A DNA stretch of 64,000 bases from Noviherbaspirillum cavernae (lineage in GTDB: Bacteria > Pseudomonadota > Gammaproteobacteria > Burkholderiales > Burkholderiaceae_D): assembly GCF_003590875.1 (NCBI RefSeq), contig NZ_QYUN01000002.1, positions 806,001 to 870,000 of the forward strand, read 5' to 3'. Each line of letters opens with the position of its first letter. The first letter of the stretch is position 1. The notes under the pieces are model-generated. The model was not told the origin of the DNA and searched no databases. It saw only the letters and a list, made by a program, of their open reading frames with translations. Shown here piece by piece: positions 53,734-64,000 of the stretch. A program made the position numbers and the translations under genes.

Positions 53734-54218
53734 CCGGCTTGTTCGAGGAAGCGCAACAAACCCTTGAGTGCATGCACGATCGTTTGCTGTCGCACGGATT
53801 GACGGTCGCCTGAGAAGACCAGACGTTCGGTATGGACATGCTCATCTTTCGCCCATCCGAAACATACCGTGCCGACAGGTTTTCCGGGCACTGCGCCGCC
53901 GGGGCCGGCGATACCGGTGGTCGCGATGGCGACATGTGCGCTGCTGTTGGCGATGGCACCTTCAGCCATCGCTTCCACGACTTCTTCGCTGACCGAACCG
54001 AACTGCGCAATCAGTGCTTCCGGCACATCCAGCAATTCTGCCTTGGCGGTATTCGAGTAGGTAATGAAGCCGCAGTCGAACCAGTCGGACGAGCCGGGAA
54101 TTTCAGTGATGGCGTAGCCCACGCCGCCGCCTGTGCACGATTCCGCCGTCGCCAGAAACAGGCCTTTGGTCTGCAATACGCGGCCAATTTGTTCGGCCAG
54201 GCTCTTGATGTCGTCCAT
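53730..54218 (-). CDS. pncC: Nicotinamide-nucleotide amidohydrolase (CinA C-terminal domain)
   Basis: 162 residues. The stand-alone CinA-C/PncC deamidase that recycles NMN to NaMN. Motifs: LATAESCTGGGVGYAITEIP with the nucleophile Ser region, FITYSNTAKAELLDV, ATTGIAGPGGAVPGKPVGTV. Length is normal for the family. It lies 134 bp downstream of pgpA and may share its operon. Confidence 0.93.
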   Translation of the reverse strand: MDDIKSLAEQIGRVLQTKGLFLATAESCTGGGVGYAITEIPGSSDWFDCGFITYSNTAKAELLDVPEALIAQFGSVSEEVVEAMAEGAIANSSAHVAIATTGIAGPGGAVPGKPVGTVCFGWAKDEHVHTERLVFSGDRQSVRQQTIVHALKGLLRFLEQAG

Positions 54219-54352
54219 GATCCGTCTCCTTGTCTCTGCGATCCATTATGTGAGCATTGGTTTGCGCGGGCAACTGCTTCGCCGCCCGGCTTGAGCGCGA
54301 CATTCATTTTGCGCGGAGGCAAGCCGGCATTGCTTGCGTCACGTCAACCGGA

Positions 54353-54877
54353 TCACAGACTGCGCCATACCGCAAACACCAGCAAGGTATAGAACGCTGC
54401 CACGATATCGTCCCACATCACGCCGAAGCCGCCCTTGATATGCCGGTCGAAATAGCGGATCGGCGCGGGCTTGACCATGTCGAAGAAACGGAACCACAGG
54501 AAGGCCCACAGTTGCGTCGAGAAACCCGCGGGTGTGAGAAGCAGCAGCACGGCCCAGAAGGCAATGATTTCATCCCACACCATGCTGCCGTGGTCGGCAA
54601 TGCCGAGGTCTTTCCCGGTCTTGTGGCAGGCCCAGATGCCGACGAGAAAACCGACAGCGATGATGATGGCCCAGTTCAGCGGCGTGAAGAGATGAGGCCA
54701 GCGCGTCGTCAGCACGTGGAAGGACAGCCACGCCAGCAGCGTGCCGCTGGTGCCCGGCATGATCCGGGACAGGCCGCTGCCGAAACCCTGCGCGATGAGA
54801 TGCGCGGGGTGCGACAGCATGAAGCGTGAGTCGGGTTTGGCGACGAATGCCGTCTGGCCGGGTTCCAGTGTCGTCAT
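54353..54877 (-). CDS. pgpA: Phosphatidylglycerophosphatase A
   Basis: 174 residues. PgpA signature: GFGSGLSRIMPGTSGTLLAW, GIADHGSMVWDEIIAFW, FRFFDMVKPAPIRYFDRHIK, GGFGVMWDDIVAAFY, with Asp/Glu residues for the metal. About four hydrophobic segments. Dephosphorylates PGP to phosphatidylglycerol. The start overlaps the thiL stop by four bases, the usual thiL-pgpA pairing of proteobacteria. Confidence 0.94.
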   Translation of the reverse strand: MTTLEPGQTAFVAKPDSRFMLSHPAHLIAQGFGSGLSRIMPGTSGTLLAWLSFHVLTTRWPHLFTPLNWAIIIAVGFLVGIWACHKTGKDLGIADHGSMVWDEIIAFWAVLLLLTPAGFSTQLWAFLWFRFFDMVKPAPIRYFDRHIKGGFGVMWDDIVAAFYTLLVFAVWRSL

Positions 54878-55845
54878 GGGGAAGCGAAATGGTCGAAGGA
54901 GGCAAGAGGTAAATCCAGCGGTGCGCCATTGGCATCGCGCAGCCGCAGGCCTGGTGCGGCATCGATGCTGCCGACGCGGGTCACGGCGGTGTTGCAGCTA
55001 CTTGCTGCAGCAATGACCGCATCGCGCTTGCCGGATGGCGCGGTAAAGCACAGTTCATAATCGTCGCCACCCGCAAGCGTGAAGCGGCGGCGTATTTCCA
55101 GCGCATGCCGGGCCAGCATCGGTCCCGCCGGCAGTTGGTCGACGTCGAGGATCGCACCGGTCCTTGATCGTTCGAGAATGTGTCCGAGATCGCCGGCAAG
55201 GCCATCGGAAATATCAATTGCCGCATGCGCGATGTCGCGCAAGGAAAGTCCCAGTTCCACGCGCGGCGTCGGTGCGTGCATGCGCTCGCCGGCGGTATGC
55301 TGTGTCGCGTCGTCCAGCATGATGTCGCCGCGATAGCCGGCCAGTGCCAGACGCGCATCGCCAAGCGAGCCGGAAATCCAGATATCGTCGCCGGCTTGCG
55401 CGGCGTCGCGCCGCAAGGCCTGACCGGGCGGAACTTCGCCGAAGACGGTGATGCAGATGTTCAGCGGCCCCTTGGTCGTGTCGCCGCCGATCAGTTCGCA
55501 GCCGTGCTCGTCGGCCAGGGCCAGCAATCCCTTGGCGAATGGCGCAAGCCAGTCCGGCCTTGCCTCGGGCAGGGCAAGCGCGAGCGTGAATGCGAGCGGC
55601 TTGGCACCCATTGCGGCCAGGTCGGACAGGTTCACCGCGAGGCATTTGTGGCCGAGCATTTGCGGATCGGCACCGGGGAAAAAATGGCGGCCCTCGACCA
55701 GCATGTCGGTGGAGATGGCCAATTGCATGCCCGCTGCGGGAGTGACGAGCGCGCAGTCGTCGCCGATGCCGAGCGCAACGTTGCGATGCTGACGCCGGGA
55801 GCGCGTGAAGAACTGCGCGATGAGATCGAATTCGGACAACATCAC
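54874..55845 (-). CDS. thiL: Thiamine-monophosphate kinase
   Basis: 323 residues. Starts LSEFDLIAQFF; Mg/ATP-binding blocks GIGDDCALV, STDMLVEGRHF and KCLAVNLSDLAAMGAKPLAF, and the later DISDGLAGDLGHI and AGGDDYELCF are all present. Phosphorylates thiamine phosphate to thiamine diphosphate. Upstream partner of pgpA. Confidence 0.95.
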   Translation of the reverse strand: MMLSEFDLIAQFFTRSRRQHRNVALGIGDDCALVTPAAGMQLAISTDMLVEGRHFFPGADPQMLGHKCLAVNLSDLAAMGAKPLAFTLALALPEARPDWLAPFAKGLLALADEHGCELIGGDTTKGPLNICITVFGEVPPGQALRRDAAQAGDDIWISGSLGDARLALAGYRGDIMLDDATQHTAGERMHAPTPRVELGLSLRDIAHAAIDISDGLAGDLGHILERSRTGAILDVDQLPAGPMLARHALEIRRRFTLAGGDDYELCFTAPSGKRDAVIAAASSCNTAVTRVGSIDAAPGLRLRDANGAPLDLPLASFDHFASP

Positions 55846-55896
55846 ACGATTGTACCGAATGCGCTACCGCAGGGCATCATGCGACGCCCTGCGGCC

Positions 55897-57096
55897 TCAT
55901 GCCGCGATATCGATTCCTCTCTTCGTGCCCAGCGCTGACAGCAGTTCCGTGCGTACATTGGCTTCGTGTGGCGCAACGCCAAAGCCCACCAGCACATCTT
56001 GCTCGTCGTAAAAACGGCAGACAGTGCGCGCGCCGTCGTCGGCGGCGTGCCAGTTCCCGTTCGCGGCCGCATGCGGTGGAGGCGGCAGCAGCGCCAGCGG
56101 ATAGGAGGGCGTCTTCACGATCACGGGAGCCGCTTTCAAATCGATGGCAGTCGGCTGGCCGGCGAGTGTGCGTGCGATGGCTCGCGCCGCCGTCATCAGC
56201 GGCGCAATGTAGGGCAGGGTGCGGGTCGTGCCGTCCGCGTCAAAAGTGTACTCGGCGCAGTCGCCCAGCGCGTAGACACCGGGCGCGCTGGTCTGGCCGG
56301 TGGCATCGACGACGATGCCGCGCCTGGTCGTCAGCCCGGATCCATTTGCCACGTCGAGGTCGGGTCGCAGACCGACTGCCGACAACACGACGTCGGTATC
56401 GAATGATGCACCGCTGGCAAGTGTCACCTGCAGCGCATCGTCGCGCCGGTCGATGCGGGCGGCTGTGGTGCCGAATCGCATCGAGACGCCGCGCGCCTTC
56501 AAAGCCGCTTCCAGTCCGCGCGACAGGGTGGGTGCGGCAAGTGCCGACAATGGTGCGGCGTTCGGATCGATCAGCGTCACCGCATGTCCGGCACCGGCCA
56601 GATCGTCGGCGAACTCGCAGCCGATGAGTCCGGCCCCGAGGATCGCGACGCGCGCCGGACCGCGTGGTTCGACTTGCGCGATGCGGGCACGGAATGCTGC
56701 GTAGTCGCTCACATGATTGACCGCCAGCACCGCATCCGCGGCGTCGCCGTCGAAGGCGAGTCGAATTGGCTGCGCACCCATCGCCAGGACGAGTCGGCCG
56801 TAGTGATATGTGCCGGTCGTGGTGACGACGGTGTTTTCAGCCGTGTCGATCCGCGTGACGCGCGTCCCGGTCACGATCGACGCGCCAAGCTGTTCAGCCA
56901 TCTTCGCTGCAGATTGCGTCACCAGCTGTTGCGCGCTTTTGCTCTGCGCAAAGGCATTCGACAGCATGGGCTTGGAATAGAAATCGCCATCGTCGGCCGT
57001 GATGATGACCATGGCGGCGGTTTTGTCCAGCTTGCGAAATTCGCGGGCCACGGTGTAGCCCGCGAGCCCCGCGCCGATGATGATGAGGGGTTGCAT
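55897..57096 (-). CDS. Rubredoxin-NAD+ reductase (FAD-dependent)
   Basis: 399 residues from the ATG at 57096 with AAGGAC upstream. FAD-binding start PLIIIGAGLAGYTVAREFRK, NAD-binding GxGxxG in VAILGAGLIGCEFADDLAGA, and the C-terminal FAD motif GVYALGDCAEYTFD. NorW/rubredoxin reductase type. It lies 72 bp downstream of the rubredoxin gene and 276 bp downstream of rubrerythrin; together they give an NADH-rubredoxin-rubrerythrin electron chain for peroxide reduction. Confidence 0.9.
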   Translation of the reverse strand: MQPLIIIGAGLAGYTVAREFRKLDKTAAMVIITADDGDFYSKPMLSNAFAQSKSAQQLVTQSAAKMAEQLGASIVTGTRVTRIDTAENTVVTTTGTYHYGRLVLAMGAQPIRLAFDGDAADAVLAVNHVSDYAAFRARIAQVEPRGPARVAILGAGLIGCEFADDLAGAGHAVTLIDPNAAPLSALAAPTLSRGLEAALKARGVSMRFGTTAARIDRRDDALQVTLASGASFDTDVVLSAVGLRPDLDVANGSGLTTRRGIVVDATGQTSAPGVYALGDCAEYTFDADGTTRTLPYIAPLMTAARAIARTLAGQPTAIDLKAAPVIVKTPSYPLALLPPPPHAAANGNWHAADDGARTVCRFYDEQDVLVGFGVAPHEANVRTELLSALGTKRGIDIAA

Positions 57097-57168
57097 CGTT
57101 GTCCTTGTAATGGGGGGCGAAAAGCGATCGACGAGACCGCTTCTCATGCGATTTTCTATTTGCCGCCG

Positions 57169-57333
57169 TCAGATTTCGACCATGTCGAAATCAGCCTTGG
57201 CCACGCCGCAATCCGGGCATTCCCACTCCGCCGGAATGTCGTCCCATCGGGTGCCGGGCGCGATGCCGTCTTCGGGCAGGCCGGCCGCTTCGTCGTAGAT
57301 GAAGCCGCAAACGATGCATTGGTAAGTCTTCAT
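57169..57333 (-). CDS. Rubredoxin
   Basis: 54 residues, starting [18 protein letters not shown]. The iron site is Cys6, Cys9, Cys39, Cys42 in the two CxxCG knuckles (CIVCG and CPDCG), with [18 protein letters not shown] in between. A standard small electron carrier between the reductase downstream and rubrerythrin upstream. Confidence 0.95.
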   Translation of the reverse strand: MKTYQCIVCGFIYDEAAGLPEDGIAPGTRWDDIPAEWECPDCGVAKADFDMVEI

Positions 57334-57372
57334 GGTTTTCCTCGCTGATTAATATGCTTGTTGTTTGTCTGC

Positions 57373-57852
57373 TTACGCTTGCTGCTGCACGTTGGCCAGC
57401 GCCGCACGATAGTGGTTGGCGTGGCGCTCTTCCACTTTCGCCAGCGCGGCGAAGCGTTTGGCCGCGATTTCCAGCGTGCGCCTGAAGTTGGAGGCATGCT
57501 CCATCGATTCGGCGATCTGCTCGTCGAATTCGGCGACCGCGGCCTGATTGCCTTCCTCGACTGCGAGGTGGCGGAACTTCGGATACATCTCGGTGTATTC
57601 GTAAGTCTCGCCCTCGATTGCGATTTCGAGCGCCTTGGCCGGCGTCATTTGCGCTTTCGGATACAGCAGGTCGAGGTGGCCGAAGGCATGCATCACTTCT
57701 TGATCGGCGGTTTCCTCGAAGATTTTTGCGACGTCGTCGGCGCCAGCTTCACGTGCGAGCTTGGCGAAATAGCGGTATTTGATATGTGCCATCGATTCGC
57801 CGGCGAAGGCGGCTTCAAGGTTCTGGATAGTGACGGAATTGTTGTTTGCCAT
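57373..57852 (-). CDS. Rubrerythrin without C-terminal rubredoxin domain
   Basis: 159 residues with GAGGAG before the ATG. A ferritin-like four-helix bundle with the di-iron ligands in AFAGESMAHIKYRYFAKLA, EETADQEVMHAFGHL, AIEGETYEYTEMYPKF and KVEERHANHYRAAL. Classical rubrerythrin carries its own rubredoxin tail (~190 residues); here it is missing and a separate rubredoxin gene follows 39 bp later. Probable NADH-dependent peroxidase component. Confidence 0.92.
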   Translation of the reverse strand: MANNNSVTIQNLEAAFAGESMAHIKYRYFAKLAREAGADDVAKIFEETADQEVMHAFGHLDLLYPKAQMTPAKALEIAIEGETYEYTEMYPKFRHLAVEEGNQAAVAEFDEQIAESMEHASNFRRTLEIAAKRFAALAKVEERHANHYRAALANVQQQA

Positions 57853-57875
57853 GATTCGCTCCTCAGATTGATGGA

Positions 57876-57896
57876 TTGATTACTTTGCGCAATCAA
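57876..57896. promoter_or_regulatory. Inverted repeat before rubrerythrin
   Basis: TTGATT and AATCAA separated by 9 bases, about 25 bp upstream of the rubrerythrin start in a very AT-rich leader. It could be an operator for a redox or iron regulator, but it fits no consensus I can name (not the OxyR ATAG-N7-CTAT pattern). Confidence 0.35.
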
Positions 57897-57972
57897 CATG
57901 AGAAGGATGATAGTCAACAACAATCTATAAACAAAATTGATTATCTTTATTTTTTCAATAGCATTTAGCGTG

Positions 57973-58001
57973 TTGACAATCAATTTGGTGCCATTTAACA
58001 G
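57973..58001 (+). promoter_or_regulatory. Candidate sigma-70 promoter of maeB
   Basis: TTGACA, a 17-bp spacer, then TAACAG, about 70 bp before the maeB ATG. The -35 is perfect and the -10 weak. Located in the AT-rich divergent region shared with rubrerythrin. Confidence 0.45.
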
Positions 58002-58071
58002 CACATGAAATTAGAGGAAACGCTCTGATAGAATCAGTAGCTTTCCGTCAGCTAAAAGGAAGGCGCAGAGC

Positions 58072-60384
<2,313 letters not shown>

Positions 60385-60412
60385 TCGCTGATCGCGATTG
60401 CCGGATCGGCGA

Positions 60413-60449
60413 TAAAAAAGGCCGCTCTCCGAAAGGAGGCGGCCTTTTT
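60413..60449 (+). terminator. Intrinsic terminator of maeB
   Basis: AAAAAGGCCGC and GCGGCCTTTTT flank a CTCC-GAAA-GGAG top, giving a long stem with a GNRA-type loop followed by T5. The A-run on the left makes it usable from both directions, fitting the convergent 5'-nucleotidase gene. Confidence 0.88.
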
Positions 60450-60486
60450 GCATGGGATGTTTTCCTGATCCCTTGCCGGACGGCGT

Positions 60487-61398
60487 TCAGCCCTGCTCGT
60501 ATTTCAAAGGCACGCGCCCTGTCTGCACCAGCGGCGCGGCCCGATCGCAATGCCCTGGTTGATCATCGAAAAAGATGTGCGGCTTGAATGCGGCCAGCAC
60601 GTCGGACTTCGACACGCCGCCCATGAAGAACGTCTCATCGATCGCCACATCCCATGCGCGCAAGGTGCGGATCACCCGCTCATGCGCGGGTGAGGAGCGG
60701 GCGGTCACCAGCGCGGTGCGGATCGGTGCGGTACGCCCGTCGGCACTCTTGAAATTGTTCTGGATATACGACAGCGCCTTCAGCAGTCGCGCAAACGGAC
60801 CTTCCGGCAGCGGCTTCATCGCGTTCTCCCGTTCGTGATTCTCGAACGCCTCGATGCCTTGCGTCTGGAATATCCGTTCCGATTCATCGGAGAAGATCAC
60901 CGCGTCGCCGTCGAAGGCGATGCGAATCTGGTTCAGCTCCTCGAATGCATTCTCCGGCTTCTGATAGAGCAGCGCCGAGGCGACACCGGAATTGATGGCA
61001 GCCTGCACATCGTCTTCATGCAAGGACAGGAACAGACTCACGTTGAATGCCCGCAGATATGGCGCAAGCGATGCGCCGCCCGACAGCACGGCGCGCGTGA
61101 TGTCGAGATCGTAATGCTTGATCGAATTGAAGATCCGCATTGACGTCTCGGTGGAATTGCGCGACATGATGACGACTTCGACGAAGCGCTGGTCATGCAT
61201 CAGCACATTCAGTTTCAGCAAGGCGCGGACCAGTGCAAAACCTGCGCCGACCTTCAGGATTTCATTCTCGTTGTCGATCTGATGCTTGCGGTAGGTCTCC
61301 AGCCCTTGCGTTCTGAAAATGGCTTCCTCCGCTTCCAGGTCGAACAAGGCACGCGAAGAAATGCCGACGACGAGCAGGTTATCGAGTGAGACGGGCAT
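60487..61398 (-). CDS. 5'-nucleotidase (cytosolic, NT5C1-like)
   Basis: 303 residues from the ATG at 61398 (MPVSLDNLLVVGISSRALFD); the open frame runs further upstream without support. Motifs of the bacterial 5'-nucleotidase family: EAIFRTQGLETYRKHQ, VEVVIMSRNSTETSMRIFNS, RIAFDGDAVIFSDESERIF and FFDDQPGHCDRAAP. HAD-like fold; hydrolyses nucleoside monophosphates. Convergent with maeB. Confidence 0.88.
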   Translation of the reverse strand: MPVSLDNLLVVGISSRALFDLEAEEAIFRTQGLETYRKHQIDNENEILKVGAGFALVRALLKLNVLMHDQRFVEVVIMSRNSTETSMRIFNSIKHYDLDITRAVLSGGASLAPYLRAFNVSLFLSLHEDDVQAAINSGVASALLYQKPENAFEELNQIRIAFDGDAVIFSDESERIFQTQGIEAFENHERENAMKPLPEGPFARLLKALSYIQNNFKSADGRTAPIRTALVTARSSPAHERVIRTLRAWDVAIDETFFMGGVSKSDVLAAFKPHIFFDDQPGHCDRAAPLVQTGRVPLKYEQG

Positions 61399-61584
61399 GA
61401 AGTGGATTATTCTCGGCTGGTGGAAATGCGAAGTGATTGCAAAAATATCAATTCGCGCCTGTGCATCGATTGCATCATTGTCCGCATTATAAGAGTGCGG
61501 CAGGGCGCAGGCAGGAGGAAACGGCTGAGGGAGGAAAATCGGCGCACAAAATGAAAAACGCACCCCAATGGGTGCGTAATCATG

Positions 61585-61669
61585 TGGTGCCCGGGGCCGG
61601 AATCGAACCGGCACGCCTTGCGGCGGGGGATTTTGAGTCCCCTGCGTCTACCAATTTCACCACCCGGGC
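61585..61669 (-). tRNA. tRNA-Leu (anticodon CAA)
   Basis: On the minus strand an 85-nt class II tRNA with acceptor stem GCCCGGG/CCCGGGC, encoded CCA, D-arm GGTGAAATTGGTAGACGC, anticodon stem-loop GGGGA-CTCAAAA-TCCCC (anticodon CAA, reads UUG), a long variable arm and T-arm GCCGGTTCGATTCCGGC. All leucine-specific features, including the extra arm and discriminator A, are visible. Confidence 0.95.
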
Positions 61670-61829
61670 ATGCATCTGAGGCCGTCTCGGCAACGCAGGG
61701 CGCAATTATCCCTGATTTGCGACTTTCGAGCAACACGTTACCGGCTGGTTACATTGTCATGTGACAAATGGAAAGCGTATCATCGCCATCTTCCCTGAAT
61801 TGCGCGGTACTTGTGCTGCATCTTATCGA

Positions 61830-63791
61830 ATGAAGTCTGGAAAATTACGCGAGATCATTCTCGGCAAGGCGCTCGATCCGTTGAAAACGGAAACGCGCCA
61901 CTCGCTGGCGCTGGTGGCTTTTCTCGCATGGGTCGGTCTGGGGGCGGATGGCTTGTCCTCGTCTGCCTACGGACCTGCCGAAACCTTCCACGCGCTGAAC
62001 GGCCATACCCATCTCGGCCTGTACATGGCGATCGCGACGGCGGTCACCGTCTTCATCATCGCGCTGGCGTACAACCAGGTCATCGAATTGTTCCCGACCG
62101 GCGGCGGCGGCTATCGCGTTGCTTCCAGGCTGGTCGGTCCCTACCTCGGATTGATTTCCGGCTGCGCGCTGATTCTCGACTATGTGCTGACGATCGCCAT
62201 TTCCGTTGCGGCTGGCGTCGAGGCATTGGCATCGCTGTTGCCGCTCGGCTTTCAGGCTTACAAGCTGCATGCGGAAGCGTTCTTCATCGCCATCCTGATC
62301 GTGCTCAACCTGCGCGGCATGAAGGAGACGATCCAGATCCTGCTGCCGATCTTTCTCGGCTTCGTCGTGACGCATTTGTTCCTGATCGTGTACGGCATCT
62401 TCGCGCATGCGTCATACCTGCCGGACCTCGTTCCCAATACCTTGACGGAAACCTCGCAGCTCGCAAGCGACATCGGCTGGATCGGTGTGGCAGGCATGCT
62501 GCTGCTCGCGTATTCGCAAGGCGGCGGCACCTACACCGGGCTGGAAGCGGTATCGAACAACGTCAATATTCTCGCCGAACCGCGCGTGCATACCGGCAAG
62601 ATGACGATGTTCTACATGGCGCTATCGCTGGCATTCACCGCCAGCGGCATCATTCTGCTGTATCTGCTGTGGGACGCCAGGCCGGTCGAGGGGCAGACCC
62701 TCAATGCATCGACGTTCAAGGCCATCATCGACAGCATGGGCCTGGGCAGCGCCTGGACCAACAAGCTGCTGTTGACGATCGTGCTGATCTTCGAAGCGGG
62801 GCTATTGTTCGTCGCTGCCAACACCGGCTTTCTCGGCGGCCCGGCAGTGTTGTCGAACATGGCGGCCGACTCCTGGGTGCCGCACAAATTCCGCTATCTG
62901 TCGACGCGGCTGGTGACGCAAAACGGCATTCTGGTGATGGGAATCGCCGCGCTTGCAATCCTGTTCTGGACGCAAGGCAGCGTGACGCTGCTGGTGGTGC
63001 TGTATTCGATTTCCGTATTCCTGACCTTTGCGATTTCCCTGTTCGGCTTGTGTCTGTACTGGTGGCAGCATCGCAAGGAACTGGAGCACTGGAAGCGACG
63101 CTTCTTCCTTTCGCTGGTCGGCTTTGTCATCTGCGCCGGGATTCTTGCCATTCTGCTGGTCGAGAAGTTTACGGAAGGCGGCTGGGCTACCGCCGTCATC
63201 ATCGGCGCGATTGCCGCACTGTGCATCTACATTCGCAATCATTATCGTGAAACGAAGGATGCGATCCATGTCGTGGATCAGGTGTTCGCCAACCAGCCGT
63301 TCGGGCCGCATGTCAGCGCCGTCAAGCCCGATCCCGATGAGCAGACCGCGGTATTCATCGTCGGCAGTTCGCGCGGCGGCGGCTTGCATGCATTGCTGTG
63401 GGTGCAGCGCATGTTCCCTGGGCACTTCAAGAACTTTCTCTTCGTGAATGCGCGCACCGTCGATTCGCACGCCTATGGCGGCGAAGGAGCGGTGGAGCAG
63501 ATGCGCGCCGAAGCCAATGCGACGCTGAAGTTTTTCGAGGACTTCTGCCACAGCCACGGCATGGCCTCGGCAACCTACCTCGGCTTCGGCACCGACGTGG
63601 TCAATGAGGTCACCAAACTGTGCGAAGAGATCAGCAAGGCATATCCGAACGCGATTTTCTTCACCAGCAAACTGATCTTCGAGCACGACAACTGGTTCAC
63701 GCGCCTGCTGCATAACCAGGCCGCGCTCGCGATCCAGCGACGTCTGCATTTCGAGAGTTTGCAGATGGTGATATTGCCGATGAAGGTGTAA
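61830..63791 (+). CDS. APC-superfamily permease, KimA-like (potassium or amino acid transporter)
   Basis: 653 residues from the ATG at 61830; a GTG at 61761 is an in-frame alternative. About twelve transmembrane helices begin with LVAFLAWVGLGADGLSSSAY and FPTGGGGYRVASRLVGPYLG, followed by a cytosolic C-terminal domain of ~150 residues (TAVFIVGSSRGGGLHALLWV). The SSSAYGPAE helix-1 break and the soluble tail match the YdaO/KimA group, which includes a high-affinity K+ importer in Bacillus; in proteobacteria the substrate is not established. Confidence 0.82.
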   Translation: MKSGKLREIILGKALDPLKTETRHSLALVAFLAWVGLGADGLSSSAYGPAETFHALNGHTHLGLYMAIATAVTVFIIALAYNQVIELFPTGGGGYRVASRLVGPYLGLISGCALILDYVLTIAISVAAGVEALASLLPLGFQAYKLHAEAFFIAILIVLNLRGMKETIQILLPIFLGFVVTHLFLIVYGIFAHASYLPDLVPNTLTETSQLASDIGWIGVAGMLLLAYSQGGGTYTGLEAVSNNVNILAEPRVHTGKMTMFYMALSLAFTASGIILLYLLWDARPVEGQTLNASTFKAIIDSMGLGSAWTNKLLLTIVLIFEAGLLFVAANTGFLGGPAVLSNMAADSWVPHKFRYLSTRLVTQNGILVMGIAALAILFWTQGSVTLLVVLYSISVFLTFAISLFGLCLYWWQHRKELEHWKRRFFLSLVGFVICAGILAILLVEKFTEGGWATAVIIGAIAALCIYIRNHYRETKDAIHVVDQVFANQPFGPHVSAVKPDPDEQTAVFIVGSSRGGGLHALLWVQRMFPGHFKNFLFVNARTVDSHAYGGEGAVEQMRAEANATLKFFEDFCHSHGMASATYLGFGTDVVNEVTKLCEEISKAYPNAIFFTSKLIFEHDNWFTRLLHNQAALAIQRRLHFESLQMVILPMKV

Positions 63792-63926
63792 TGCGGATGG
63801 TGTCATCGCTGCCGCATTTGGGCTGAGTCCGTAGCCGTTTAGCGGGGCGGACGTCGTTCCGGAAAACGCAATCATTGCCCCGTATGCGCGGCATGCAGCT
63901 TGCCGCCTTTCGTCAAATATCCCCTT

Positions 63927-63962
63927 TCCCGAATCACGCCGCAGTCCCGAATCACGCCGCAG
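63927..63962. repeat. Two exact tandem copies of an 18-bp unit
   Basis: TCCCGAATCACGCCGCAG occurs twice in direct succession in the gene-free last 200 bp of the window, after the permease gene. No gene or other signal is visible there. More copies may have been lost or lie elsewhere. Confidence 0.6.
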
Positions 63963-64000
63963 CATGGCCGCGCATGCGGCATTCCGATTGCATTCATCGT

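Noticed and set aside
57900..57960. OxyR-type site upstream of rubrerythrin
   Set aside because: ATAG and CTAT are present but 11 bases apart instead of 7, and no second half-site follows.

Overview
The window looks like a chromosomal segment of a betaproteobacterium of the order Burkholderiales, most likely family Oxalobacteraceae (Herbaspirillum, Noviherbaspirillum or Collimonas type). This is an inference from GC-rich coding sequence, the style of the housekeeping proteins (PyrF, MaeB, ThiL, PgpA, YjgN/M48, LemA/TPM) and the kinds of surface adhesins. No rRNA gene or other definitive marker is present.

Layout. (1) 1-1.0 kb: a decayed IS66 transposase. (2) 1.2-11.1 kb: a compact minus-strand operon for a type II secretion/type IV pilus hybrid machine (major pseudopilin, inner-membrane platform, ATPase, PilM/N/O/P-like proteins, a lipoprotein secretin with a C-terminal cohesin-like domain, three more pseudopilins). 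(3) 11.4-19.4 kb: an RHS/YD-repeat polymorphic-toxin locus in which what is normally one protein is spread over three genes, each with its own apparent signal sequence. The last carries six Ig-like repeats, the RHS core and a putative cysteine-hydrolase toxin tip, followed directly by a small membrane protein that may be the immunity protein. Two related small secreted proteins lie in and after the locus. (4) 19.4-19.8 kb: two abutting IS3-type transposase ends. (5) 20-22.7 kb: a NarL/LuxR-type two-component pair with overlapping genes. (6) 22.8-30.6 kb: a two-partner secretion system (FhaC/ShlB-type transporter and a 1914-residue TpsA adhesin with an array of near-identical MBG-type repeats). 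A small TIR-ended element sits between the two genes. (7) 30.7-41.3 kb: an OmpR-type regulator and divergent sensor kinase, then two tandem paralogous autotransporters. A direct-repeat motif (GCTCA every 10 bp) is shared by the regulator promoter and both autotransporter promoters.

(8) 41.3-64 kb: mostly housekeeping and stress genes: ohr/ohrR, dacB (PBP4), yjgN and an M48 peptidase, an intact IS630-type element, two TPM-domain proteins, lemA, an EamA permease, pyrF, a second TIR-ended element, a LysR regulator with a DUF1445 protein, an NTF2-like protein, pncC, pgpA, thiL, a rubredoxin reductase/rubredoxin/rubrerythrin peroxide-defence set, maeB, a 5'-nucleotidase, tRNA-Leu(CAA) and a KimA/APC-type permease.

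Functionally, the left two thirds is an accessory, cell-surface and secretion-rich region: one secretion machine, one split RHS toxin, three large ESPR-bearing adhesins and two two-component systems. The points most worth following are the split RHS toxin, the putative GCTCA regulon, and the two small TIR elements with conserved cores but different, internally complementary arms. One of these elements, like the IS630 copy, starts inside a stop codon.
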